Counted from the stretch's first letter, positions 1 through 9,892 are shown. The stretch: 64,000 nucleotides of DNA from Streptococcus gordonii (GCF_001553855.1 NZ_LQWV01000012.1:428510-492509), one strand, 5' to 3'. Notes: generated from the sequence alone by a model not told the origin. Made by a program: numbers and translations.

Positions 1-3000
1 CGGAGAAACCAGCTTATACAGAGTCGATAGGTACAGCAGGAGATACGGCCCCAGTCGAGCCTGCGCTTCCAGAATACACGGGTGGTGTTAACGGGGAATC
101 AACAGTTCAAGCTGAACTGCCTAGTTTGCATACAGAGGTCAAGCTAGAAACAATTGAACCAAAGGTTGTTCACAAAACTGATGATAGCAAGTATCTTGAT
201 GAAGAGACAACTGTAGAAGGAACTCCAGGCCAAAAAGAAATTGTAACCAGCTATGAAGTCTTGGATGGCAAGCGGATATCGGAGCCACAAACAACTGAGC
301 GCACCTTGCATGAAGCAGTTGATACAGTGGTCACTCGTGGCACTAAGACTCGCGTTAATAAAGAAGAATTAAGTAAGCAGCTAGCTTTAGCAGCGGCTGT
401 GGATCCTGCAGTTTACACCAATCAATCCTACCAGCAATTGCAAGCAATTAAGAATATGGCTGAGTCGGTTTATCAAACTTCGTCGAGTCAAGATGAAGTA
501 GATGCAGGTGTCAACCAACTCAAGCAGGCTTTAGCCGACTTATTGGCTCTTAAAACAGCGCCAACTCTGACTGTTTCAGCGGTTAAGAAGGATGAATTGC
601 AGAAATCAGCGCAAATTCAATACCAGCTGACGGACAGGGATCAAGCCTTTACTAGTGCTCATGTTCGTCTGAAGAAGGATGGTCAATTAATAGCAGAGCA
701 AAACTTGGCGACCGGTCAGTTGACTGCCAGCTTCAGTGGTTTGGACTACTATACACCTTATGATATCGAGACGACCCTGTCTTATGACTTAGGAAATGGC
801 TCTGAAAGCAAAGAGTTAGCTCGAGAGACAGTTCAGCTTGACCTGAAGAAGGTGGAACTCAAGTCCATCACTAATGTCGCCTTGATGAAGGTTGAGAATG
901 GCCAGACAAAATTGATGCCTACTTTGGCTGAAAAACCAGCAAATCTGGATCAATATTACCTGCACTTTACATCCGACCAGTTCAAGGACACTGTCCTGCC
1001 GGTTACCTCTATCGAGGAAGTGGTTGTTGATAACCAGCCTGTCTTCAAGATCAAGGCTCAGCTACCAGACTTGTTGCAAAGAAGCGCAACTGGTCTTCAA
1101 AACAGCTTTGATTTCTATCTGGAAAAAGCCAAGAAGCGTGAAGGAAATGTCTACTATGACTTCCAAGACCTCTTGGACGGTATCAAGGAAAATCCTTCTG
1201 GGACCTTTATTTTGGGTCGCAGTATCAGTGCCAAACTGATTGATAAACCTGCCAACAGCAAATCTTACTTGCCAGGTGAATTCAAAGGCCAGCTGATTGG
1301 TGGGCAAAATGGCGAGCGTCATGCAATTTTAGACTTGGCGCATCCTTTATTTGATACGATTACTGGCGGAACGGTCAAGGATATTGACTTTAAGCGAGTT
1401 AATATGGTTTATCCAGATTCGCAAGCGGGCGATACAATTGCGACAATTGCTGCTCGTTTGAAGAATAAAGGAGTAATCGAAAACGTCAATGTCCAAGGCT
1501 ACTTGGAAGGAAGAGACCATATAGCTGGTCTGGTTAACAATATAGAGGGCCAATCTCGAGTTGAAAATGTCTCCTTTAAGGGCCGTATTAAGTCCAAGGG
1601 TGGAAACTCTGTTACAGGCGGTATCGCAGGAACCAACGCCATGTCCTTGGTGAAACGTGCCTACGTTGAAGCAGATATTTGGGTTAAGAGTGGACAAAAT
1701 GCAGGTATGCTGGTCGCTCAAAACTTCACTGACTATTCAGGTTCAGGTTGGGGTAACTGGGGCAGATTGATGCAATCAGTTGCCAAAGGTAAGTTGGAGG
1801 ATGCGGGCTCAAGAAATGCAGCTGGTATCGCAGCTTCCATTTGGCCATATGGAACCATCAATGACACTGTCAGCTATGCTACAGTAGTGAACGGAAAAGA
1901 GCTCTTTAGCTCAGATAATGAGATTACCGATGCTTGGATGGGGCAAAAACTCCAAAACCTTTTTGGTGTTCAGGGACACAGCTCTGGAACCAAGATAGGA
2001 AAAGATGCCAAGTTCCGCCGCTTGACAGAAGCTGAAGCGGAGCAAAAAGTTAAGAGCTATCGGATTACGGCTCTTGAAGAAACCAGCGCAAATGAAGTAA
2101 CAACTGAGAAGCTAAATGCTGCTATCCTGAGAACAAGTACTTATCAAGATAAGCCAGGTTACAAGGCAGAAAATGAACAGCTTTATCAAAACCTAGAACG
2201 CTTTATGCCTTTCTACAATCAAGAGTTCTTGATTCATGAGGCCAATAAGCTGGTGGATGCTGGTAAGGCGGGCGACCTGTTGACTAAGAAAGTCTTAGCA
2301 GTTCAAGCCCTGAAAGGTAACCAGTTTGTTTCTGGAGGAACGGATGCAGATAAGATCTTAGTCCATTTTGCAGACGGAAGCAAAACCATCTTCAATCTTC
2401 AAAATCAAGCACGATTTGAACAGACGGCTCTGCCGGAATATCAGATTGCAGAGCTTGGTACAGTCTATACTCCAAATCACTCAACGGCTGTTAAAGAAGA
2501 CTTGCTGGCTCAGCTGACTGAGAGCTTGAAGAGTTTCGAACTGTACAGCGATGAAGTCTATCGTTCTGTTGGTCTGCCTAATGATAATGATAAGGTCAAC
2601 AAAGTGAAGCGCCTCTTCCTAGATGAATCTTTGGCTGAAGTGAAAGCCAACTTGCAGGATATGCTTGGTAAGCTTCTAGCCAATGAATGGACAAGATTCC
2701 ATGCTGATAATCCAGCAGCTAATGAAGCTTTGAAAACTAAAATCGAAGAGAACAAGACCGCTATCATGCTCGGTCTGACCTACCTCAACCGTTATTACGA
2801 TCTCAAGTTTGGCGACTACAACCTCAAGGAGCTAGTGCTCTTCAAACCAGACTTCTATGGTGAAAAAGTACCATTGTTGGATCGCTTGATTAAGATTGGA
2901 CGTTCGACAGAAAATCAACTGAAAGGAGCAGACAATGTCAATATGTTTGCACGTCAGTTGAAGGCTGAGTCCAAGTCTAGTGATTTGGTAGCTTACTTGG

Positions 3001-4616
3001 ATTACAACCGTCGCCTGCTGACTGACTTTGCGGATATGGATTCTTGGTTCAAGGATGCAACCCGAGGCTTTATTCAGTTTGAAGAACGCCAGTCAGAAGT
3101 TGAGGAGATTAAGTCTGCTAAGTATCGCGTCTTCGATAACCTCAATTCTGAATATTTCAGCAACTATATTCTTCCGCTGCTAACCTTGAAGAATACGCGT
3201 TTAGCTATTCTGTCAAACTATAGCACGATGGCCTTTGTCAACAGAGACAAGCGCCGATCATGGTCTGATGAACGATTTAATGCACGCATCAAGGAAGTAG
3301 CGACCCAGCATCGAAATCACGTAGACACTTGGTACAAACTGCTCTCAGATGATATCAAGTCCAGAATGGTCAAGCAAAATGTAACGGCTGTATGGGATGG
3401 TTTTGATGTGGAAGGACGTGGCTGGATTGATGTCAACGGAAATGATAATAAGGGCAATCCTTATGCTCCATCCCGCGAGTTCTTTAACCTAGTTGGCGGC
3501 AGAGCTGGTGGCTGGTACAAGTCAAATGGATACGGTGCCCATGCTGCTGGTTCAATCCGTGTGAACTTCGAAGCCTTTGACCTCTTGACGGAATACGGTG
3601 TATCCGTCTTCACGCACGAACTCACCCACGTCAATGACGGTTATATTTACCTTGGCGGACATGGTAGACGACAAGGTATCGGACCAGAAGGCTATGCCCA
3701 AGGGTTGCTCCAATCACCTGTTCCTGGTCAGCCAGGCTGGGGTGCTCTGGGTCTCAATATGGCCTTTGATCGTCCAAATGATGGTAGTCTCATTTTCAAT
3801 AGCTCGCCAAGTCTCTTCAAGAACCGAGCAGATATTGACCATTACATGAAGGGCTATAATGATACCCTCATGCTTCTGGATTATCTTGAAGGCCAAGCAG
3901 TTGTGGATAAAGGAAATGCAGCTGCGGCTAAATGGTTCAAGAAGGTTGAGCCTAAGATTGTAGATGCTCGGACTCAATATGATGTCGTGAGAGAGTTGAC
4001 AGCAGAGGAGAAAGCGGCCATGTCAGTTTCATCTGTAAATGACTTGGTTGACCAAGGCTTGCTTTCTAACCGAGCGGTTGACAATCGAACTTATAACCCT
4101 GCTGACTTTGACTCTAGTTACATTGCAATCGACTTTATGACGGGTATCTATGGTGGCGGTCAAAACAATACTGGAGCGCCAGGTGCCTTGATGTTCAAGC
4201 ATAATACCTTCAGAATTTGGGGTTACTATGGCTATGAAAAAGGCTTTGTAAGCTATGCTTCCAATAAACACCGTAAGACAGCCAATGAGCAAGGTGTGAC
4301 TGGTTTGAGCGATAACTTTATCATCAAGCAAATTTCTGAAGGCGAATTTGAAACCATGGAAGCCTTCAAGAAAGCTTACTTCAGAAAAGTTGTGGATAAA
4401 GCACAAACCTCAGGTATTAAGCCAGTGACTGTCAACGGAAAAGTCTATAGTACTTATGAAGAGCTGAAAGCTGGCTTTGCAGAAGCTGTTGAAAAGGATC
4501 TGAAGAAGGCTCGTGTCGATGAACGCGCAACCAAGGACTTCAAGTATGCTGTCTTTACGCAGTTACTCAAGAACACCAACAGCTTTATGGACGAAAACTC
4601 TATTTGGGGTTCCTAA
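1..4616 (+). CDS. M26 family zinc metalloprotease (IgA1 protease/Zmp type), 5' end outside window
   Basis: This is the C-terminal part of a large secreted, surface-attached zinc endopeptidase of the M26 family (IgA1 protease, ZmpB, ZmpC). The frame is open from nt 3, so the signal peptide and N-proximal sortase motif expected in this family lie upstream of the window. Visible parts in order: two degenerate units of about 20 residues (PAYTES..., PEYTGG...; nt 9-125), a G5 domain (about nt 126-350), a helical linker, an M26 N-type domain with repeated short beta segments (about nt 1330-1740), and the catalytic domain. HELTH lies at nt 3615-3629 with a candidate third zinc ligand Glu 19 residues later (GPEGYA). 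The substrate (IgA1, mucin or other) cannot be told from this part. A hairpin terminator follows. Confidence 0.93.
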   Translation, partial: EKPAYTESIGTAGDTAPVEPALPEYTGGVNGESTVQAELPSLHTEVKLETIEPKVVHKTDDSKYLDEETTVEGTPGQKEIVTSYEVLDGKRISEPQTTERTLHEAVDTVVTRGTKTRVNKEELSKQLALAAAVDPAVYTNQSYQQLQAIKNMAESVYQTSSSQDEVDAGVNQLKQALADLLALKTAPTLTVSAVKKDELQKSAQIQYQLTDRDQAFTSAHVRLKKDGQLIAEQNLATGQLTASFSGLDYYTPYDIETTLSYDLGNGSESKELARETVQLDLKKVELKSITNVALMKVENGQTKLMPTLAEKPANLDQYYLHFTSDQFKDTVLPVTSIEEVVVDNQPVFKIKAQLPDLLQRSATGLQNSFDFYLEKAKKREGNVYYDFQDLLDGIKENPSGTFILGRSISAKLIDKPANSKSYLPGEFKGQLIGGQNGERHAILDLAHPLFDTITGGTVKDIDFKRVNMVYPDSQAGDTIATIAARLKNKGVIENVNVQGYLEGRDHIAGLVNNIEGQSRVENVSFKGRIKSKGGNSVTGGIAGTNAMSLVKRAYVEADIWVKSGQNAGMLVAQNFTDYSGSGWGNWGRLMQSVAKGKLEDAGSRNAAGIAASIWPYGTINDTVSYATVVNGKELFSSDNEITDAWMGQKLQNLFGVQGHSSGTKIGKDAKFRRLTEAEAEQKVKSYRITALEETSANEVTTEKLNAAILRTSTYQDKPGYKAENEQLYQNLERFMPFYNQEFLIHEANKLVDAGKAGDLLTKKVLAVQALKGNQFVSGGTDADKILVHFADGSKTIFNLQNQARFEQTALPEYQIAELGTVYTPNHSTAVKEDLLAQLTESLKSFELYSDEVYRSVGLPNDNDKVNKVKRLFLDESLAEVKANLQDMLGKLLANEWTRFHADNPAANEALKTKIEENKTAIMLGLTYLNRYYDLKFGDYNLKELVLFKPDFYGEKVPLLDRLIKIGRSTENQLKGADNVNMFARQLKAESKSSDLVAYLDYNRRLLTDFADMDSWFKDATRGFIQFEERQSEVEEIKSAKYRVFDNLNSEYFSNYILPLLTLKNTRLAILSNYSTMAFVNRDKRRSWSDERFNARIKEVATQHRNHVDTWYKLLSDDIKSRMVKQNVTAVWDGFDVEGRGWIDVNGNDNKGNPYAPSREFFNLVGGRAGGWYKSNGYGAHAAGSIRVNFEAFDLLTEYGVSVFTHELTHVNDGYIYLGGHGRRQGIGPEGYAQGLLQSPVPGQPGWGALGLNMAFDRPNDGSLIFNSSPSLFKNRADIDHYMKGYNDTLMLLDYLEGQAVVDKGNAAAAKWFKKVEPKIVDARTQYDVVRELTAEEKAAMSVSSVNDLVDQGLLSNRAVDNRTYNPADFDSSYIAIDFMTGIYGGGQNNTGAPGALMFKHNTFRIWGYYGYEKGFVSYASNKHRKTANEQGVTGLSDNFIIKQISEGEFETMEAFKKAYFRKVVDKAQTSGIKPVTVNGKVYSTYEELKAGFAEAVEKDLKKARVDERATKDFKYAVFTQLLKNTNSFMDENSIWGS

Positions 4617-4678
4617 GAAAAAGTGTTTAATTGCCTACATGAGTAGCTACAAATAATGACCTTTAGCAAGATGTAATC

Positions 4679-4743
4679 AATAACCCATTTGAATTAGCTC
4701 TGTATGTGTCGTCACTGACAGTCTGATTCAGATGGGTTATTTT
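4679..4743 (+). terminator. Terminator after the zinc protease
   Basis: A long inverted repeat (arms 4679-4694 and 4726-4741, one G-T pair) with a loop of about 30 nt is followed by TTTT. It lies 60 bases after the protease stop codon. Confidence 0.7.
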
Positions 4744-4782
4744 CTTGCGTATTAGTGATTCCTAACATCAGCCATCTCCGTT

Positions 4783-4853
4783 TGTTATACTCTATTTTCA
4801 AAAATCTGTCCCCAGACAGTTCCTGTTTTTAGTCCTTGCTGGGGTATTTTTTT
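4783..4853 (+). promoter_or_regulatory. Candidate short transcript or attenuator upstream of the vitamin kinase
   Basis: The 380-base gap 4617-4996 holds no gene. Within it an extended -10 (TG at 4783, TATACT at 4786-4791) is followed by a CCCCAG...CTGGGG hairpin (4811-4844) and a run of seven T. A small hairpin (CTGT/ACAG) overlaps the left arm, so two alternative folds are possible. This could be a free RNA of about 55 nt or a leader attenuator for the kinase. No good -35 is visible and it matches no riboswitch class I can name; it is not a TPP riboswitch. Confidence 0.35.
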
Positions 4854-4996
4854 CCTGCTAAAATAAACACATAGCACCTTATAAAGCTATTGTTTGGTCG
4901 ATTTACGTAAAAAATAGTAGATTTCAGAAGAGAAGACCGCCATTTGGCAGAAGGGCAATAGCAGGTTCAAACGGTATTATCTAAAGGAGATTCGTT

Positions 4997-5758
4997 ATGA
5001 AGGATAAACTCATTTTAGCCCTATCGGGTAATGATATATTTAGCGGTGGCGGACTGCATGCTGATTTAGCTACCTATACAGTCAATGGTTTGCATGGTTT
5101 TGTGGCTGTGACTTGCCTGACTGCGATGACAAACAAAGGATTTGAGGTCCTTCCGGTTGAGGAAGAGGTTTTTACTCAGCAACTAGCCAGCCTCAAAGAT
5201 GTTCCTTTTTCTGCTATTAAGATAGGGCTTTTACCCAATCTAGCAATAGCAGAGCAGGCATTGGATTTTGTCAAGCAACATGCGGACATACCAGTAGTGC
5301 TGGATCCTGTTCTGGTCTGCAAAGAAAATCATGATCTGGAAGTTAGTGCATTGAGAGAAGAACTCATCAGGTTCTTCCCTTATGTCAGCATCATCACGCC
5401 TAATTTGGCAGAAGCTCAGCTATTGACCCAAAAAGAAATCAAAAGTCTGGAAGATATGCAGGCTGCAGCCAAGGAGCTCTATGATTTAGGAGCCAAGCAT
5501 GTGGTGATAAAGGGTGGCAATCGTTTGAGCAAGGAGCGGGCGGTGGATGTTTACTATGACGGCCAAGATTTCAAGGTATTGGAATCGCCAGTGTTAGCTA
5601 GCAACAATACCGGAGCAGGTTGTACATTTGCTTCCAGTATTGCCAGCCAGTTGCTTTTAGGCAAGTCTCCTCTTGCAGCAGTTCAATTTTCTAAGGATTT
5701 TGTTTACGGAGCGATTCAGCGCTCAGATCAATATGGGGTGGTTCAATATGAGAAATAA
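4997..5758 (+). CDS. Pyridoxine/hydroxymethylpyrimidine kinase (ThiD/PdxK family)
   Basis: A 253-residue ribokinase-fold kinase that phosphorylates either hydroxymethylpyrimidine (thiamine route) or pyridoxine/pyridoxal. Seen: the N-terminal GND...GGGLHADL substrate loop (about residues 10-22), the GLLPN segment, DPVLVCK, and the C-terminal GAGC anion hole (206-209) that marks active members. The start has a good site (AAGGAG). It overlaps by 11 bases an ECF S component, which suggests that the imported vitamin precursor is trapped by phosphorylation. No TPP riboswitch or other thi gene is nearby, so the substrate stays open between pyridoxine and HMP; I give no symbol for that reason. Confidence 0.85.
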   Translation: MKDKLILALSGNDIFSGGGLHADLATYTVNGLHGFVAVTCLTAMTNKGFEVLPVEEEVFTQQLASLKDVPFSAIKIGLLPNLAIAEQALDFVKQHADIPVVLDPVLVCKENHDLEVSALREELIRFFPYVSIITPNLAEAQLLTQKEIKSLEDMQAAAKELYDLGAKHVVIKGGNRLSKERAVDVYYDGQDFKVLESPVLASNNTGAGCTFASSIASQLLLGKSPLAAVQFSKDFVYGAIQRSDQYGVVQYEK

Positions 5759-6230
5759 TCAAGTTAAAAAATTAGTTATCTTAGCTTTCATCACAGCTCT
5801 GTCTGTCGTTTTGGGGAATTTTTTGAAAATCCCTACGCCTACAGGATTTTTGACCTTGTTGGATGCAGGGATTTATTTTACGGCCTTCTACTTTGGACAC
5901 AAGGAAGCAGCTATTGTCGGAGGGCTTTCAGGCTTTTTGATTGATATGATTGCTGGCTATCCTCAATGGATGTTCTTTAGTTTGATTTGCCACGGCCTGC
6001 AGGGCTTCTTTGCTGGTCTGGAAGGTAAGAGTCGCTATCTTGGTCTAGTTTTGGCCGCAGTTTCTATGGTTGGTGGCTACGCCCTCTTTGACAGTATCAT
6101 GAATGGTGTTGGAGCAGGTCTAGCTGGGATGTTGGGTAATTTTATGCAGAATGCTTTTGGTTTGGTAGTCGGTTACGTCCTTTACAAAGCTTTTCCAGCT
6201 AGTTTGAAAAAGATGGTTACAGTGAAATAA
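5748..6230 (+). CDS. ECF transporter S component (HmpT/PdxU-like vitamin transporter)
   Basis: A 160-residue membrane protein with about six hydrophobic segments and the PTPTGFLTLLD motif after helix 1, typical of small-vitamin S components of energy-coupling factor transporters. It binds the substrate and works with shared EcfA/A'/T proteins encoded elsewhere. I chose ATG 5748, preceded by GGGGTGG, rather than an upstream in-frame codon at 5673 inside the kinase gene. The 11-base overlap with the kinase indicates translational coupling, and the pair points to pyridoxine or HMP uptake. Assignment of the vitamin is inference. Confidence 0.83.
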   Translation: MRNNQVKKLVILAFITALSVVLGNFLKIPTPTGFLTLLDAGIYFTAFYFGHKEAAIVGGLSGFLIDMIAGYPQWMFFSLICHGLQGFFAGLEGKSRYLGLVLAAVSMVGGYALFDSIMNGVGAGLAGMLGNFMQNAFGLVVGYVLYKAFPASLKKMVTVK

Positions 6231-6242
6231 GTGAGGTGAGAC

Positions 6243-6806
6243 ATGGACTTAGATAAGATTGGAGCAGAAACACGTCAGATTCTTCAAGATGTTCTAGAGA
6301 AAGCGTCCTTGGATGAGGGTGATATTTTTGTTCTGGGTCTATCCTCTAGTGAGGTTATGGGAGGTCATATTGGCCGAAATTCCAGTTTAGAAGTAGGTCA
6401 GGTCATTGTCAAAACAATCCTAGATATCTTGGAAGAGAAGGGGATCTTTCTAGCAGTTCAGGGATGTGAGCATCTCAATCGGGCTTTAGTGGTTGAAAGA
6501 AGCTTGGCAAAAAAGAAAGGTTTAGAAATTGTTAACGTTCTCCCCACTCTTCATGCAGGGGGAAGTGGCCAATTGGCAGCTTTCCAGTACATGAAGGATC
6601 CTGTTGAGGTGGAATTTATAGTAGCTCAGGCTGGTCTAGATATTGGAGATACTGCTATTGGCATGCATGTTAAGCATGTTCAGATTCCTATCAGACCAAA
6701 ACTTAAATCAGTGGGTGATGCTCATGTTACAGCTTTAGCTAGCCGTCCTAAGCTGATTGGAGGTTCAAGAGCAGCTTATAGCGAAGATAAAATAAGAAAA
6801 GACTAA
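6243..6806 (+). CDS. TIGR01440/UPF0340 family protein (YwlG-like)
   Basis: A 187-residue protein of the conserved Firmicutes family that includes Bacillus subtilis YwlG. Family features seen: [15 protein letters not shown] near residues 34-48 and [11 protein letters not shown] near residue 78. Its biochemical function is not established. It starts 12 bases after the S component with a GAGGTGAG ribosome site, so it is probably the third gene of the same operon. No signal peptide or membrane segment. It ends before the tig promoter; no clear terminator is seen between. Confidence 0.82.
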   Translation: MDLDKIGAETRQILQDVLEKASLDEGDIFVLGLSSSEVMGGHIGRNSSLEVGQVIVKTILDILEEKGIFLAVQGCEHLNRALVVERSLAKKKGLEIVNVLPTLHAGGSGQLAAFQYMKDPVEVEFIVAQAGLDIGDTAIGMHVKHVQIPIRPKLKSVGDAHVTALASRPKLIGGSRAAYSEDKIRKD

Positions 6807-6829
6807 TAGTAAAAAAATATTATATAATT

Positions 6830-6857
6830 TTGAAAAATTTTTTAAATATGCTATAAT
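6830..6857 (+). promoter_or_regulatory. tig promoter
   Basis: TTGAAA (6830-6835), 16-bp spacer, TATAAT (6852-6857), with TG one base before the -10. The tig start lies 38 bases further on. Confidence 0.8.
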
Positions 6858-6894
6858 GGAGTGTATTCAATAAATTTTAAGGAGAAATGACAGA

Positions 6895-8178
6895 ATGTCT
6901 GTATCATTTGAAAAAAAAGAAACAAATCGTGGAGTTTTGACTTTCACTATTAGTCAAGAACAAATCAAACCAGAATTGGACCGTGTGTTTAACTCAGTAA
7001 AGAAAACAATCAATGTACCAGGTTTCCGTAAAGGTCATCTTCCACGTCCTGTTTTCAACCAAAAATTTGGTGAAGAAGCGCTTTACCAAGATGCTTTAAA
7101 CAACTTACTTCCAAATGCTTATGAAGCTGCTGTGAAAGAAGCTGGTATCGAAGTTGTAGCACAACCAAAAATCGATGTCGTTTCAATGGAAAAAGGTCAA
7201 GATTGGACTATTTCTGCTGAAGTTGTTACAAAACCAGAAGTAAAATTAGGTGCTTACAAAGACCTTGAAGTATCTGTAGAAGTTTCAAAAGAAGTAACAG
7301 ACGAAGACGTTGATGCACGTATCGAACGCGAACGCAACAACTTGGCTGAATTGGTCCTAAAAGAAGGTCCAGCAGCTGAAGGTGATACAGTGGTCATTGA
7401 TTTTGTTGGTTCAGTTGACGGTGTTGAATTTGACGGCGGAAAAGGAGATAATTTCTCTCTTGGACTTGGTAGCGGTCAATTTATTCCAGGATTTGAAGAT
7501 CAATTGGTTGGTCACAAAGCTGGCGAAACAGTTGATGTGGTTGTAACTTTCCCTGAAGACTACCAAGCAGCTGATCTTGCAGGTAAAGAAGCTAAGTTTG
7601 TAACTACAATCCATGAAGTAAAAGAAAAAGAAGTTCCAGCTCTTGACGATGAACTTGCAAAGGACATCGACGAAGAGGTAGAAACTCTTGATGAATTGAA
7701 AGAAAAATACCGTAAAGAATTAGCTGAAGGAAAAGAAGCTGCATACAAAGATGCAGTTGAGTCAGCAGCAATCGATCTTGCGGTTGAAAATGCAGAAATC
7801 GTAGACTTACCAGAAGAAATGGTTCATGAAGAAGTTCATCGTTCAGTAAACGAATTCCTCGGCAACATGCAACGCCAAGGAATCTCACCTGACATGTACT
7901 TCCAAATCACTGGTACTACTCAAGAAGACCTTCACAAACAGCACGAAGCTGATGCAGAAGCTCGTACTAAGACAAACTTAGTGATTGAAGCTATTGCAAA
8001 AGCAGAAGGATTTGAAGCAAGCGCTGAAGAAATCGAAGCAGAAATTTCTTCACTCGCAAACGACTACAACATGGAAGCAGATCGTGTTCGTCAACTTCTT
8101 TCAGAAGATATGTTAAAACATGATATCACTATCAAGAAAGCTGTTGAAGTCATCACAAGCACTGCAAAAGTGAAATAA
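6895..8178 (+). CDS. tig: Trigger factor, ribosome-associated chaperone and prolyl isomerase
   Basis: Trigger factor binds the ribosome at the exit tunnel and shields nascent chains; in streptococci it also affects export of secreted proteins. The 427 residues match the usual length. Domains in order: N-terminal ribosome-binding domain with signature GFRKGHLP (43-50), FKBP-type PPIase domain (about 155-245, with [14 protein letters not shown]), and a C-terminal helical chaperone domain (250-427). The start ATG follows AAGGAG. Codon use is biased to A/T-ending preferred codons as expected for a highly expressed gene. Monocistronic: own promoter and a strong terminator. Confidence 0.98.
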   Translation: MSVSFEKKETNRGVLTFTISQEQIKPELDRVFNSVKKTINVPGFRKGHLPRPVFNQKFGEEALYQDALNNLLPNAYEAAVKEAGIEVVAQPKIDVVSMEKGQDWTISAEVVTKPEVKLGAYKDLEVSVEVSKEVTDEDVDARIERERNNLAELVLKEGPAAEGDTVVIDFVGSVDGVEFDGGKGDNFSLGLGSGQFIPGFEDQLVGHKAGETVDVVVTFPEDYQAADLAGKEAKFVTTIHEVKEKEVPALDDELAKDIDEEVETLDELKEKYRKELAEGKEAAYKDAVESAAIDLAVENAEIVDLPEEMVHEEVHRSVNEFLGNMQRQGISPDMYFQITGTTQEDLHKQHEADAEARTKTNLVIEAIAKAEGFEASAEEIEAEISSLANDYNMEADRVRQLLSEDMLKHDITIKKAVEVITSTAKVK

Positions 8179-8186
8179 AGATGAAA

Positions 8187-8218
8187 GAGGCAAGATTTGA
8201 TTCTTGCCTCCTTTTTTT
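8187..8218 (+). terminator. tig terminator
   Basis: Perfect 9-bp stem (GAGGCAAGA/TCTTGCCTC) with a 6-base loop, then C and seven T. Confidence 0.92.
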
Positions 8219-8240
8219 AGAAAACAAGAGGGGATTCTGT

Positions 8241-8246
8241 TATAAT
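8241..8246 (+). promoter_or_regulatory. Candidate -10 of the split CPBP gene
   Basis: TATAAT at 8241-8246, 67 bases before the ATG at 8313. The -35 (TAGAAA at 8218) is weak and sits in the T-tract of the tig terminator. Confidence 0.5.
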
Positions 8247-8312
8247 AATAGTATAGTTAAAAGGAAATCCTGCTCTGTCGCTAGTCCATAGAACTCGTGA
8301 AGGAGGTCGAGC

Positions 8313-9062
8313 ATGAAAAGCAGTAAAAAATCTTATCTGAAACTAGGCTTGCTTCTTCTCTTTTTTATTTTCTATTGGCTAATAGTCAATCTTTTATTTC
8401 ATAATGCAGCGCTTTTTTAGCTCCTTTTATTAGCTGGTATGGCCCTGACCGTAATTGCTAAGAACTACCGCAAACTTTCAAAAAATGACTGGATAACAGC
8501 TATTATTCTGGGGTTTTTGGCCATCTTTTCGAATCCTATTTTTGCTGCTTTGACAGTCCTGACTTATCTGGCTAGCAGTCTTTTATTGAAGGAAAGGGAA
8601 AAATTCAGAACCATTTTAAAACTTGATAGTCTGAAACAAGCAGCTCTTGCTTTGGTTTCGGGGCTTCTTGTAGGATTTGTGCTGGGGTTCTTCAATCTCG
8701 TTTTGGCCCACAAGCCTATGAGTCTACCAGGCTCTTTTCCTGTTCAGGCTGTTCTAAATGCCCTCCGCGCAGGTGTATTTGAAGAAGTAGCTTTTAGACT
8801 ATTTTTCTTTGCTATTATCATTTACCTGACTAAAAAAGATACTTTTTCAAAAATGGAGAATATGCTGGTTTATGGTATTCTGACCTTGCCTCATACTCTG
8901 ATTCACTTTGGTTTGGAAAAGTTTTATATAGGAAGTGTCGTTATTCTTAGTCTTGTTTTCGGCTTGCCTTTTGCTTTTTTGCTTCGGAAACAGGGGCTCT
9001 ACAGCGCTATAACAGCTCATACTGTAGTTGATTTGCTCAGATTCGTTTTTTTAGAAATTTGA
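8313..9062 (+). pseudogene. CPBP-family intramembrane protein gene split by an in-frame TAG
   Basis: An excellent ribosome site (AAGGAGG) precedes ATG 8313, which encodes a hydrophobic 35-residue stretch ending at TAG 8418-8420. The same frame continues immediately (LLLLAGM...) into a 207-residue open frame from ATG 8439 to 9062. That downstream part has the CPBP (Abi/CAAX-protease-like) hallmarks EEVAFR (residues 115-120), a weakly conserved second motif around PHTLIHF, and AHTVVD (H194, D198), plus several membrane helices. Since the frame is unbroken apart from the stop, one base change explains it. The 207-residue product may still be made by re-initiation 18 bases after the stop, but its ATG has no good ribosome site. 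CPBP proteins are linked to prenyl-protein processing or bacteriocin immunity. Confidence 0.75.
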
Positions 9063-9095
9063 AAAATTTTAACTTAAAATATAAATGGTAACCCT

Positions 9096-9124
9096 TTGAC
9101 TATTTTTGGAAATTAGCGTAAAAT
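9096..9124 (+). promoter_or_regulatory. rpoE promoter
   Basis: TTGACT (9096-9101), 17-bp spacer, TAAAAT (9119-9124); the start codon is 30 bases further. Confidence 0.8.
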
Positions 9125-9154
9125 AGTAGGGAAAGACAAAAAAGGAGAAAAGCC

Positions 9155-9742
9155 TTGGAATTAGAAGTATTTGCTGGACAGGAAAAAAGTGAGCTTTCTA
9201 TGATTGAAGTTGCGCGTGCGATTTTAGAATTGCGTGGTCGTGACCATGAGATGTATTTTAATGACCTTGTCAATGAAATCCAAACTTATTTAGAAAAATC
9301 AAACAGCGAAATCCGAGAAGCTCTACCATTGTTCTATACTGAGCTAAATGTTGACGGAAGCTTTATTCCGCTTGGTGACAACAAATGGGGCCTTCGTTCT
9401 TGGTATGCAATTGATGAAGTGGACGAGGAAATTATCGCGCTTGAAGAGACTGATGAAGAAGATAGTCCGAAATCACGGAAGAAAAAACGCGTTAATGCCT
9501 TTATGGATGGTGATGAGGATGCCATCGACTACAGCGATGATGATCCAGAAGATGAGGATTCATACGAAGCAGATCCTGCGCTCAACTATGACGATGAAAA
9601 TCCAGACGATGAGAAGAATGAAGCAGACGCTTATGATGCTGAAATCAATGAGATTGCTCCGGATGATCTAGACGAAGATGTTGACATCAATGAAGAAGAT
9701 GATGAATTTTCTGACGATGATGCAGAGGGTGAAGAAGAATAA
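9155..9742 (+). CDS. rpoE: RNA polymerase delta subunit
   Basis: The delta factor of Firmicutes RNA polymerase, which speeds recycling and makes open-complex formation sensitive to the initiating nucleotide. The 195 residues comprise an N-terminal HARE-HTH domain (about 1-90, with [11 protein letters not shown] and [10 protein letters not shown]), a short basic patch (RKKKRV, near 110) and a long unstructured Asp/Glu-rich tail (about 115-195) that mimics nucleic acid. The start is TTG at 9155 after AAAAGGAG; no ATG fits, and the N-terminal [13 protein letters not shown] is family-typical. It is single, with promoter and terminator. Confidence 0.96.
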   Translation: MELEVFAGQEKSELSMIEVARAILELRGRDHEMYFNDLVNEIQTYLEKSNSEIREALPLFYTELNVDGSFIPLGDNKWGLRSWYAIDEVDEEIIALEETDEEDSPKSRKKKRVNAFMDGDEDAIDYSDDDPEDEDSYEADPALNYDDENPDDEKNEADAYDAEINEIAPDDLDEDVDINEEDDEFSDDDAEGEEE

Positions 9743-9749
9743 AAAGAGA

Positions 9750-9781
9750 GACTGGGGGCAAAAAAGCTCCAGTCTTTTTTG
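9750..9781 (+). terminator. rpoE terminator
   Basis: Stem GACTGG...CCAGTC extended by GGGC/GCT across a six-A loop, followed by TTTTTT. Confidence 0.88.
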
Positions 9782-9821
9782 TCAGAATTGTAAATACTAG
9801 TCAGAGGGATTTTTTTCAGCC

Positions 9822-9850
9822 TTGAAACAGACTTAAGAAAGTCGTATAAT
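9822..9850 (+). promoter_or_regulatory. Promoter of the B3/4-domain gene
   Basis: TTGAAA (9822-9827), exactly 17 bp, TATAAT (9845-9850). Confidence 0.82.
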
Positions 9851-9892
9851 GATGGGGAATAGATAGAAAATAGCGACAGGGAGGGTGCTGCG

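Noticed and set aside
4617..4996. TPP riboswitch upstream of the ThiD/PdxK-type kinase
   Set aside because: No CTGAGA or ACCTGATCTGG-like elements occur in the gap.
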